NCBI GenBank assembly: GCA_016286995.1 | Contig: JAEEVA010000014.1 | Span: 1-64,000, forward strand | Reading direction: 5' to 3' | DNA: 64,000 nucleotides | Source: Prevotella sp. | GTDB lineage: Bacteria; Bacteroidota; Bacteroidia; Bacteroidales; Bacteroidaceae | In this document: positions 9,974 to 20,612 of the stretch, piece after piece | How positions within the stretch are numbered: position 1 is the first letter of the stretch | Layout of the letters: every line of letters starts with the position of its first letter | The notes under the pieces: model-generated | Seen by the model: only the letters and a program-made list of their open reading frames with translations | Told to the model about the DNA's origin: nothing | Databases searched by the model: none | Translations under genes and position numbers: made by a program

Positions 9974-10119
9974 ATTACTTCTGCTTATAATTCCGCTGCA
10001 AAGATACGAATAAGCGAGCAAAATTCCAAATTTATTTGAGTATTTTCGAGCGAGAGTATCTTCAATGTAGTCAAATATACGATAAATAAACGAAACAAAC
10101 AAATAAAAATAATAAAATC

Positions 10120-12090
10120 ATGCAAATAGAACATTTAAACAAAGAAACCACAGACGGAACAATGCGCAATCTCGATGCACTCTACCAGTTGTTCCCATCG
10201 TGCTTTACGGAGACGCAGGATGTCATAACTGGCAAGATGCATCGTGCAGTAGATTGGGGCAAGTTGCGTTCACTCCTTGGGGAGTATGTGGAAAGCGACG
10301 AGCCTGAGAAGTACGACTTTACGTGGGTTGGCAAACGGGCTGCTCAGCGTGAGGCTGCAGCACCCTGTCGTAAGACGTTGCGGCCTTGCCCGGAAGAGAG
10401 TGTGGATTGGGACACCACCCAGAACCTCTATATCGAAGGCGACAACCTCGAAGTGCTGAAACTGCTCCAAAACTCATATATGGGCAAGGTCAAGATGATC
10501 TATATCGACCCACCATATAATACAGGTAGCGATTTGATTTATAACGATACCCGTATACTATCAGAAGAAAAATATAATGCATCTATATCTGATGAAGAAG
10601 GTAATAGATTATTTAAGAATACTTATTCAAATGGAAGTTTCCATTCTGATTGGTGTTCTATGATATATGAGAGACTGGTTGTTTCACGCACACTTCTTTC
10701 TGATGATGGTGTTATTTTTATTTCAATAGACGATAATGAACTGAAGAATTTAAGAAATATTTGTGATGAAGTTCTTGGTGAGCAAAACTTTATTTCTGTG
10801 ATTCCGAGAATTGCCAAAAAGGGGTCTGACCAAGGAACACATTTCAGACCAACCAAAGATTATATATTGTGTTATGCTAGAAATTTTGGTAGTTTAAATG
10901 GTTTTGTTGATAAGAATGTTGGAGTAGAGAAGAAGAACTATCCTCTATCTGAAAATGGGAGAAAGTACAGAAAGGCTCATTCTTTATTTCAAGCATCATT
11001 AGATCCCTTACGAGGTTGTGTTAATCAGAGATATTACATAGAGGCACCTGATGGCACATTAATAATCCCTCCTGGGGATAATTTCCCTTCAGAGTCTGTT
11101 GATGGAGGTCAAATTGCGCCACAAACTAAAAATGATAAAGTCTGGAGATGGAGTAAAGACTCTTATATGGCAAAAAAATCAATATTAATGTTTGATAAAT
11201 CTCAACGATCTCCACTTGTTGATTCATATGGTAATCATACTGATTGGAATGTTTATGAAAAGAAATATGAAGATGAAGAAACAAAAGATGAAAAATATCC
11301 TCTTCCTAATGATGTGATTTATGATTATATCAATACGCTTGGTACAACTACATTACATGAATTAGGACTAGAGTTCTCGTTCAGTAAACCATACCAGCTT
11401 ATTAAGTATCTAATCGAGATAATAAACAAGGAAGACGATATAATTGTGTTGGATTTCTTCTCTGGTTCTGCGACTACAGCTCAAGCTGTTATGGATATGA
11501 ACGCAGAAGATAATGGAAAACGAAAATTTATAATGGTTCAAGTTAAAGAGAACTTGCCAGAAGGAACTCCAGATTTTACAACGATACCAGAAATTGCCAA
11601 AGAACGTATTCGTCGTGCTGGAAAGAAGATTAAGGCAGACAGTCCGCTGACGACACAAGACCTTGATATTGGTTTCCGTGTACTGAAGTGCGATGAGTCA
11701 AACTATAAGCCTGTAGCTTTTGCTCCCAAGGACTATACGCAGGAGTCACTCGATATGTTCTTGGATAATATCAAGGAAGAGCGCACAGGTCTCGACCTGC
11801 TCTTCGACTGCATGATGCGTTGGGGTTTGGAACTCTCATTGCCATACGACACACAAAAGGTGGACGGTTGTACCATCTATGATGTGGATGAAGGTAGCCT
11901 TGTGGCCTGTTTCGATGGTGTGGTGACTGGCGCTGTGATTGATGCCATTGCAGAGACTCATCCCCTCCGCGTGGTATTCCGCGATAGTTCGTTCACAGAA
12001 GCCGCCCAGAAGATGAACCTCTTCGAACTGTTCAAACAGAAGTGCGGCTGGACTGACCAGGAAGTGCAGAATAACGTCAGAGTGATTTAG
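10120..12090 (+). CDS. mod: Type III-like site-specific DNA (adenine) methyltransferase, Mod
   Basis: MIYIDPPYNTGSDLIYND (DPPY motif), DFFSGSATTAQAVM; upstream of Res. Confidence 0.9.
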   Translation: MQIEHLNKETTDGTMRNLDALYQLFPSCFTETQDVITGKMHRAVDWGKLRSLLGEYVESDEPEKYDFTWVGKRAAQREAAAPCRKTLRPCPEESVDWDTTQNLYIEGDNLEVLKLLQNSYMGKVKMIYIDPPYNTGSDLIYNDTRILSEEKYNASISDEEGNRLFKNTYSNGSFHSDWCSMIYERLVVSRTLLSDDGVIFISIDDNELKNLRNICDEVLGEQNFISVIPRIAKKGSDQGTHFRPTKDYILCYARNFGSLNGFVDKNVGVEKKNYPLSENGRKYRKAHSLFQASLDPLRGCVNQRYYIEAPDGTLIIPPGDNFPSESVDGGQIAPQTKNDKVWRWSKDSYMAKKSILMFDKSQRSPLVDSYGNHTDWNVYEKKYEDEETKDEKYPLPNDVIYDYINTLGTTTLHELGLEFSFSKPYQLIKYLIEIINKEDDIIVLDFFSGSATTAQAVMDMNAEDNGKRKFIMVQVKENLPEGTPDFTTIPEIAKERIRRAGKKIKADSPLTTQDLDIGFRVLKCDESNYKPVAFAPKDYTQESLDMFLDNIKEERTGLDLLFDCMMRWGLELSLPYDTQKVDGCTIYDVDEGSLVACFDGVVTGAVIDAIAETHPLRVVFRDSSFTEAAQKMNLFELFKQKCGWTDQEVQNNVRVI

Positions 12091-12093
12091 CCT

Positions 12094-15000
12094 ATGAAAC
12101 TGAAATTTAAAAACCAACAATTCCAGACGGATGCAGCGAAGGCTGTGACGGATGTGTTCCAGGGACAAAGGAATGGCTCCTTGCTGGAGTTTACCCACGA
12201 CTTGGGAACAGATAACGGTGGTTTCTTCGATGCCGTGGGCTATAAGAACCAGCCTATCGAGGTGCCGTATAGCCAGGTTCTGGATAATATTCGCAACCTG
12301 CAGATGGCGGCTCAATTGAAACCCACGGAGAGTTTCGACAGGGCAGACCTGCGGCTGACCATCGAGATGGAAACGGGTACAGGAAAGACCTACACCTATA
12401 TCAAGACGATGTTCGAACTGAACAAGCTCTATGGCTGGAGCAAGTTCATCATCGTGGTGCCCAGCATCGCCATCCGCGAGGGCGTGTGCAAATCATTCGA
12501 GGTGATGAGCGAGCACTTTGCCGCAGAATACGGCAAGAGGATTCAGAGTTTCGTATATGATAGTGGCCAGCTGACGAAGATTGACCAGTTTGCCAGCGAT
12601 AGCAACATGCACGTGATGATTATCAACACACAGGCTTTTGCTGCACGAGGTGAGGATGCACGACGTATCTATATGAAGCTGGACGCCTTCCGTTCACGCA
12701 GACCTATCGACGTGATTGCTGCCACGAACCCGATCCTGATTATCGACGAGCCGCAGAGCGTGTTGGGTGCTGATAAGAAGAATGCCACCAGAAATCGATT
12801 GAAGGAGTTTAATCCGCTCTTTACCTTATTATATAGTGCCACCCATAGGGCTGATGACATCGTGAACATGATCTATAGACTAGACGCGATGGATGCCTAT
12901 AACAAGAAACTGGTGAAAAAGATCTCTGTGGTGGGCATTGAGCAAAAAGGCTCTACTGCTACAAATGGCTATCTCTATTTGGAGAGCATCGAACTCTCAG
13001 AGGGTAATCCTCGTGCAAGAATTGGCTTTGACAAACGGGTCGGGAATGGTGTGAAGCAGGTGACGCAACTGGTGAGTGACCGCTTTGATATCTACCAGAA
13101 CTCAGGCGAGTTGCAGGAGTATGCTGATAACTATCGCGTGACAGAGATTGACGGCTATAACCGCTGCATCCATCTGCAAAACGGCCTCACCCTCTATGAA
13201 GGTGAGGTGATTGGCGCTGTGAACGAACAGGTAATCCGTAAGGCACAAATACGTGCCACCATCTTGGCACATATCGAGAAAGAACGTAAGTTGTTCCGTC
13301 AGGGTATTAAGTGCCTGTCGCTGTTCTTTATCGACCATGTGGATAATTATCGTGAAAGCCTCACCCCCGCCCCCTTTCCAAAGGGCGAGGGGAGTAGTCA
13401 GAAAGGCATCTATGCACAGATATTCGAAGAGGAATATGAACGGATTGTGGGAGAGCTGCAACTGAGGTTTAGCGATGACCCTGAATATGTGAAGTATCTG
13501 AAGAGCTTTTCGCCAGATCAGGTTCATGATGGTTACTTCTCGCGCGACAAGAAGAATAATGTGGTGGAGTCGAAGGCGAAAGAGTCGGAAAACGAACTGC
13601 GAGGCTATCAGTTGATTATGAAGGCCAAGGAGGCACTGTTGTCGTTTAAGACGCCCGTACGTTTCATCTTCTCCCACTCAGCCCTGAAAGAAGGTTGGGA
13701 CAATCCGAATGTGTTCCAGATCTGTACGCTGAAGGATTCGGATAACCAGACGAAGAAGCGTCAGGAGGTGGGTCGTGGTATGCGCCTGTGCGTGAACCAA
13801 CAGGGCGAGCGACAGGACGAGAGCGTGCTGCATGGTGGCGTGTTCGAAGTGAATGAACTGACTGTTATTGCCAGCGAGTCGTACAACTCGTTTGCATCGA
13901 AACTACAGACGGAGATTGCAGAGGCTGTGGGCGACCGTCCACAGAAGGTGAACATGCAACTGTTCCTCGACTTTGTGGTCACCAATGCCCATGGCGAACA
14001 AAAGAAACTATCAGAGGACGATGCGCAGGAACTGACCTTCACTCTTCGCATGAAGGGCTATATCACCAAAGACGGGCAACTGACACCCAAGTATCATCAA
14101 GACAAGCAAGAGGGGACACTCGACTTTGGAGAATATGATGAGTATAAGAAAGATGTGGAAAGGAAGCTCGAAACTGTCTTCAATCCTGATGCTGTCAAGC
14201 CAGAGAATGGCAGGAAGGTGCGCGAGGCGAAGTTTGACTCGCAGAAGTTTGAGCGCAAGGAATTCCAGGAACTATGGCGCAGGATAAACCATCAGACATA
14301 TTATACTGTTGATTTCAAGACTGACGAACTAATCAACAAAGCAGTCATTCAGTTGGATAACCACCTGAAGGTATCAGATATCCAACTCCGTATGGTGACT
14401 GGTACGCTGGACCGCATTGGCAGCAAACAGCAACTGGAGCAAGGCACGGCCATGAGTATTACTGACTCTCAGACGCTTTCTGTGCATGAAGATATCGGAG
14501 AGGAGGTTCGCTACGACCTAATCGGTAAACTGGTAGAGAATACAGGGCTAACGCGAAAGGCTGTTGTGACTATCTTGAAGAAGATAAAGCCATCGACTTT
14601 CAATCAGTTTAAGACGAACCCAGAAGAGTTTATCATCAAGGCCTCGAATATTATCAATGAGTGTAAGGCCATTGCTGTGATTGAGCATGTGAAGTATCAC
14701 AAACTGGATAAGCAGTTTGAGAGCGACATCTTCAGCAATACAACGCTGAAGGGCAAGTTGGGCGTGAACGCGTTAGAGTCGCAGAAGTCACTATACGATT
14801 TGGTGGTGGTAGATTCCGCTGGTATCGAGATGAACTTTGCGAAGGACCTGGAAGAGCGCAACGAGGTGGCTGTCTATACAAAGTTGCCTGGCGGCTTCTA
14901 TATCAATACGCCTGTAGGCCATTATAATCCAGACTGGGCGATAGTGTTTAAGGAGGGGCCAGACATCAAGCATGTCTATTTCGTAGCAGAAACTAAGGGT

Positions 15001-15144
15001 TCTTTGGAAGAATCGCAACTGCGTGAATCAGAACGTTCAAAGATAGAATGTGCCCGTCGCCATTTCGCTACCATAGGCGATTCTGCAGTAACCTACGATG
15101 TAGTTCGTAATTACAACGATCTGCGAGATATCATTACGAAGTAG
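12094..15144 (+). CDS. res: Type III restriction enzyme Res subunit (helicase + nuclease)
   Basis: METGTGKTYTYIKTMFEL (Walker A), ILIIDEPQSV (DEPQ), QEVGRGMRL; C-terminal NPDWAIVF...YFVAETKG, PD-ExK-like. Confidence 0.9.
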   Translation: MKLKFKNQQFQTDAAKAVTDVFQGQRNGSLLEFTHDLGTDNGGFFDAVGYKNQPIEVPYSQVLDNIRNLQMAAQLKPTESFDRADLRLTIEMETGTGKTYTYIKTMFELNKLYGWSKFIIVVPSIAIREGVCKSFEVMSEHFAAEYGKRIQSFVYDSGQLTKIDQFASDSNMHVMIINTQAFAARGEDARRIYMKLDAFRSRRPIDVIAATNPILIIDEPQSVLGADKKNATRNRLKEFNPLFTLLYSATHRADDIVNMIYRLDAMDAYNKKLVKKISVVGIEQKGSTATNGYLYLESIELSEGNPRARIGFDKRVGNGVKQVTQLVSDRFDIYQNSGELQEYADNYRVTEIDGYNRCIHLQNGLTLYEGEVIGAVNEQVIRKAQIRATILAHIEKERKLFRQGIKCLSLFFIDHVDNYRESLTPAPFPKGEGSSQKGIYAQIFEEEYERIVGELQLRFSDDPEYVKYLKSFSPDQVHDGYFSRDKKNNVVESKAKESENELRGYQLIMKAKEALLSFKTPVRFIFSHSALKEGWDNPNVFQICTLKDSDNQTKKRQEVGRGMRLCVNQQGERQDESVLHGGVFEVNELTVIASESYNSFASKLQTEIAEAVGDRPQKVNMQLFLDFVVTNAHGEQKKLSEDDAQELTFTLRMKGYITKDGQLTPKYHQDKQEGTLDFGEYDEYKKDVERKLETVFNPDAVKPENGRKVREAKFDSQKFERKEFQELWRRINHQTYYTVDFKTDELINKAVIQLDNHLKVSDIQLRMVTGTLDRIGSKQQLEQGTAMSITDSQTLSVHEDIGEEVRYDLIGKLVENTGLTRKAVVTILKKIKPSTFNQFKTNPEEFIIKASNIINECKAIAVIEHVKYHKLDKQFESDIFSNTTLKGKLGVNALESQKSLYDLVVVDSAGIEMNFAKDLEERNEVAVYTKLPGGFYINTPVGHYNPDWAIVFKEGPDIKHVYFVAETKGSLEESQLRESERSKIECARRHFATIGDSAVTYDVVRNYNDLRDIITK
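13358..13396. repeat. Palindromic GC-rich insertion inside res, translated SLTPAPFPKGEGSS
   Basis: GCCTCACCCCCGCCCCCTTTCCAAAGGGCGAGGGGAGTA; in frame; CCCTTT-CC-AAAGGG core. Confidence 0.6.
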
Positions 15145-15211
15145 ACATAAAAGAAGAGGTGTGTCAATTCCTTCAAAGGTTGTGGGGCGGGAAAGTCTTG
15201 GGGTAAAGTAT

Positions 15212-15250
15212 AAATAATCCGCATAGCCGCATGGATTATGCGGATTATTT
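15212..15250. promoter_or_regulatory. 13-bp perfect inverted repeat abutting the NUDIX promoter
   Basis: AAATAATCCGCAT / ATGCGGATTATTT, 3 bp before TATCTTTG (15253-15260). Confidence 0.6.
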
Positions 15251-15299
15251 CGTATCTTTGCAAGCGAAATATGGCTGAAAGATGTCGGATATATAAAAA

Positions 15300-15827
15300 A
15301 TGGACAACCAGCAAGAGATTTTTCCGATAGTGGACGAAGCAGGGAATGTGATAGGCTCTGCCACACGGGGCGAGTGTCATAGCGGCTCTAAGTTGCTACA
15401 CCCCGTGGTGCATCTGCATGTGTTTAACTCCAAAGGTGAGGTGTACCTTCAACGACGGCCAGAATGGAAGGATATTCAGCCTGGGAAATGGGATACAGCC
15501 GTTGGCGGTCATATAGACTATGGTGAGACGCCAGAAAAGGCTCTTTGTCGTGAAGTGCGCGAGGAACTGGGCATCTCAGACTTCAAGCCCGAGTTTGTTG
15601 ACAAGTATGTGTTTGAAAGCAAGCGTGAGCGTGAACTGGTCTATGTGCATCGTACCATTTACGATGGGAAGATCAGTCCCTCGGCAGAGGAATTGGACGG
15701 TGGTCGTTTCTGGACGATGCAGGAGATTCGTGAGGCAATGGGGAAGGACATACTGACACCCAACTTCGAGAGTGAGTTCAAAAGGTGCTTTGGTACGATG
15801 ATGCTTGTATTTTTCACATCTTTTTGA
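15300..15827 (+). CDS. NUDIX hydrolase
   Basis: NUDIX box GGHIDYGETPEKALCREVREELGI. Confidence 0.9.
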   Translation: MDNQQEIFPIVDEAGNVIGSATRGECHSGSKLLHPVVHLHVFNSKGEVYLQRRPEWKDIQPGKWDTAVGGHIDYGETPEKALCREVREELGISDFKPEFVDKYVFESKRERELVYVHRTIYDGKISPSAEELDGGRFWTMQEIREAMGKDILTPNFESEFKRCFGTMMLVFFTSF

Positions 15828-15869
15828 AAAAAAAAGGTGAAATACTTCTTTGTTTCAAAAAAAAATGTT

Positions 15870-15877
15870 TATCTTTG
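15870..15877 (+). promoter_or_regulatory. Promoter TATCTTTG of the atp operon
   Basis: TAnnTTTG about 50 bp upstream of atpD. Confidence 0.55.
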
Positions 15878-15916
15878 CGGTCATTATAACCAAAACAACA
15901 ATATCTTAAAAAATAA

Positions 15917-17453
<1,537 letters not shown>

Positions 17454-17455
<2 letters not shown>

Positions 17456-17484
17456 TGTTCAATGGTCAATGTTCAATGGTCAAT
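17454..17484. repeat. Solo 31-bp heptamer array (AATGKTC x4 + AAT)
   Basis: AATGTTC AATGGTC AATGTTC AATGGTC AAT, overlapping the atpD stop. Confidence 0.9.
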
Positions 17485-17493
17485 AATTGAAAT

Positions 17494-17739
17494 ATGCTAA
17501 AGCTGAAGATAGTTTCTCCCGAGCGGATTGAGTTTGACGGTGAGGTGGTCAGTGTGCTCGTACCAGGTACGATGGGCCAGTTTGAAATACTGGTCAACCA
17601 CGCTCCCATCATCTCTTCGCTTGACAAAGGCAGGGTAGTCTATGAACTCCCTGACGGCGAGAAGAAGAACATCGACATCATCGGCGGCTTTGTGGAAGTG
17701 CAGAAGAATGTCGTGAGTGTCTGTGTGGAGCTGAACTAA
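17494..17739 (+). CDS. atpC: F0F1 ATP synthase subunit epsilon
   Basis: MLKLKIVSPERIEFDGEVVSVLVPGTMGQFEILVNHAPIIS. Confidence 0.92.
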   Translation: MLKLKIVSPERIEFDGEVVSVLVPGTMGQFEILVNHAPIISSLDKGRVVYELPDGEKKNIDIIGGFVEVQKNVVSVCVELN

Positions 17740-17761
17740 TATATAAATAAGGTTCGCGAGG

Positions 17762-18151
17762 ATGGATATCACAAAACAGTGCAAGAACTACATCGTCCAG
17801 AGCATCTGCCTGGTCGTGCTCCTTAACGTCTGTTGCAGTCTCGCAGCAAAGTTCTGGGGTTACGGCCTGCTGGCAGCTCAGATAGTCGGTACTGTCTTCG
17901 TGCTGGTATTGGAGATAACGGCAGCATTGGTGTGGCGGTGGGTAGCCCTGAAGCACAGGGATATGCTGCCATCGTTCTTTACTGCTGTCTCCGGCTTCCG
18001 CTTTTTGGGAGCATTGCTGGTCATGGCTGTGTGGTATCTGGTGGTAGGCAGCGAGAACATCATGACGTTCCTTGTGGTGTTTCTCGTGTTCTACATGGTA
18101 ACGCTGCTCCATCATAGCATCATCTTTTCGAGAGTGTCTAATGGATTATAA
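17762..18151 (+). CDS. Small polytopic membrane protein in the atp operon
   Basis: About four hydrophobic segments; between atpC and atpB. Confidence 0.6.
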   Translation: MDITKQCKNYIVQSICLVVLLNVCCSLAAKFWGYGLLAAQIVGTVFVLVLEITAALVWRWVALKHRDMLPSFFTAVSGFRFLGALLVMAVWYLVVGSENIMTFLVVFLVFYMVTLLHHSIIFSRVSNGL

Positions 18152-18175
18152 CGGTTTAAAAACCAATTATTTAGA

Positions 18176-19204
18176 ATGAAACAATTAAAGTCAACATGTC
18201 TTTTGCTGATGATGGCGCTGATGCCGCTGTCAGTCTTGGCCAACGAGCACGAGGAAGGGGGAGCTATCAACATTCCTGAGATTGTGCTGCATCATCTGGC
18301 TGACACGTACGAGTGGCATATTGTGAGTGATATCAGTATACCGCTGCCCATCATCATCAGGAGTTCGCAGACCGGTGAGTGGCATTTCTGCACGGAACAT
18401 TCTCTGCCCGACGGTTTCTTCTTCAACGAGGAAGCTCACGGCAAGATTTACGAGCGGATGGCTGACGGCACCGTTGAGCGTCCCATAGACCTCAGCATCA
18501 CGCGCAACGTTCTGCAGATATGGATTGTGGTGGCTGTGCTGCTGGTGATATTCCTGAGTTGTGCACGCTGGTACAAAAAGCATGACAAGACGGACAATGC
18601 CCCTGGCGGATTCATTGGTGCCGTGGAGTTGTTGGTGATGATGATTAACGATGACGTCATTAAGTCGTCAATCGGTGAGAAGCACTACAAACCCTACGCC
18701 CCTTATCTGCTCACGGTGTTCTTCTTCATTCTTGTCACCAATCTGTTGGGCTTGCTGCCCATCTTCCCTGGTGGTTCCAACGTGACGGGCAACATCAACA
18801 TCACGTTCTTCCTGGCGCTGTGTACGTTTCTGGCTGTCAACCTGTTTGGCAACCGCGAGTACTGGAAGGAAATCTTCTGGCCCGATGTGCCCCTGTTCCT
18901 GAAGGCGATCCCCATCATGCCGGCAATCGAGCTGTTCGGTGTGTTTACCAAGCCCTTCGCGCTGATGATCCGTCTCTTTGCCAATATGATGGCTGGACAT
19001 GCTATGATATTGGCCTTCACGTGCGTCATCTTCCTGGGTTGGACCATGGGAGCGGCAATGGGTGCGGGACTGAACATCTTCAGTGCCATCATGCTACTCT
19101 TTATGAATGCCCTGGAACTGCTGGTAGCCTTTGTGCAGGCCTATGTCTTCACCATGCTGTCGGCTGTGTTCATCGGACTGGCACATCCTGAGCACCATGA
19201 GTGA
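18176..19204 (+). CDS. atpB: F0F1 ATP synthase subunit a
   Basis: FTKPFALMIRLFANMMAGHAMI, LELLVAFVQAYVFTML. Confidence 0.96.
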   Translation: MKQLKSTCLLLMMALMPLSVLANEHEEGGAINIPEIVLHHLADTYEWHIVSDISIPLPIIIRSSQTGEWHFCTEHSLPDGFFFNEEAHGKIYERMADGTVERPIDLSITRNVLQIWIVVAVLLVIFLSCARWYKKHDKTDNAPGGFIGAVELLVMMINDDVIKSSIGEKHYKPYAPYLLTVFFFILVTNLLGLLPIFPGGSNVTGNINITFFLALCTFLAVNLFGNREYWKEIFWPDVPLFLKAIPIMPAIELFGVFTKPFALMIRLFANMMAGHAMILAFTCVIFLGWTMGAAMGAGLNIFSAIMLLFMNALELLVAFVQAYVFTMLSAVFIGLAHPEHHE

Positions 19205-19239
19205 GTGAAGAGTGAAAAGTGAAGAGTGAAAAGTGAAAA
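19205..19239. repeat. Heptamer array (GTGAARA x5) between atpB and atpE
   Basis: GTGAAGA GTGAAAA GTGAAGA GTGAAAA GTGAAAA. Confidence 0.85.
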
Positions 19240-19284
19240 ATAAAAGATTAAACAATTCAAATATTAACAATTTAAAAACATTAA

Positions 19285-19533
<249 letters not shown>

Positions 19534-19545
19534 ACTTAGTAGCAA

Positions 19546-20058
19546 ATGGATTTCACTCAATTACCAGCAATCCTTACGCCCGATTTGGGACTTCTGTTCT
19601 GGATGTTGTTGGCGTTCTTGGTGGTCTTTGCTGTCCTTGCCAAGTACGGTTTCCCTGCCATAACCAATATGGTGGACGAGCGCAACCGCTACATTGACGA
19701 GAGTCTGCGCAAGGCACATGAGGCTCAGGAGCGACTGGCAAATATTGAGAAGGAAGGTGAATCCATCTTGCAGGAGGCTCGCGAAAAGCAGACTCAAATT
19801 CTGAAGGAGGCTGCTGCAACGCGCGACGCTATTGTGGAGCAGGCCCAGGCAAAAGCCCGTAGTGAGGGTGCCCGATTGCTTGACGAGGCTAAGGTTGCCA
19901 TCGAACAAGAGAAGAAGGCCGCCATTGCCGACATCCGCCAGCAAGTAGCCACGCTCAGCGTTGAAATCGCCGAGAAGGTACTTCGCCAGAACCTGAAAGA
20001 CGATAAGTCGCAGATGGATTTGATAGACCGTATGCTGGATGAAGTTGCTGCTAATTAA
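19546..20058 (+). CDS. atpF: F0F1 ATP synthase subunit b
   Basis: DLGLLFWMLLAFLVVFAVLAKYGFPAI followed by a coiled coil. Confidence 0.95.
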   Translation: MDFTQLPAILTPDLGLLFWMLLAFLVVFAVLAKYGFPAITNMVDERNRYIDESLRKAHEAQERLANIEKEGESILQEAREKQTQILKEAAATRDAIVEQAQAKARSEGARLLDEAKVAIEQEKKAAIADIRQQVATLSVEIAEKVLRQNLKDDKSQMDLIDRMLDEVAAN

Positions 20059-20076
20059 TAAATAAGGTACACGCGT

Positions 20077-20610
20077 ATGGATATAGGAGTCATATCGGTG
20101 AGATATGCGAGGGCGCTGCTGAAGAGTGCCACCGACCAGAAGCTCGACGAGCAAGTTTATCAGGACATGATAACCTTGGCCAAGAGCTACATTGAGGTGC
20201 CTCAGTTGCGTCAGACCATAGACAATCCTATGCTCGCCAAGGATCAGAAGCAGGTATTGCTGGAAACTGCCTCGGGCAGTCAGGCATGTCAGCTGACGAA
20301 GGCCTTCATCGCTCTGGTGTTGAAGGAAGACCGCGGGAATATGATGCAGTTTATGGCCAACTCGTACGTGACGCTTTACCGCAAGCAGAAGAACATCATC
20401 CGAGGTAAGCTGACCACCGCTGCCCGTGTTTCTGCCGCTACTGAGCAGAAGATGCGGCAGATGGTGGAAAGCCAGGCTAATGGTACTGTTGAGTTTGAAA
20501 CGGAGGTGAATCCCGATATCATCGGTGGTTTCATCCTCGAATACGACACGTTCCGCATGGACGCCAGTGTCAAGTCGAAGCTCAACAATATTCTACAAAC
20601 ACTAAAGTAA
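20077..20610 (+). CDS. atpH: F0F1 ATP synthase subunit delta
   Basis: VSVRYARALLKSA-type N-terminus; VNPDIIGGFILEYDTFRMDASVKSKL. Confidence 0.93.
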   Translation: MDIGVISVRYARALLKSATDQKLDEQVYQDMITLAKSYIEVPQLRQTIDNPMLAKDQKQVLLETASGSQACQLTKAFIALVLKEDRGNMMQFMANSYVTLYRKQKNIIRGKLTTAARVSAATEQKMRQMVESQANGTVEFETEVNPDIIGGFILEYDTFRMDASVKSKLNNILQTLK

Positions 20611-20612
20611 TT

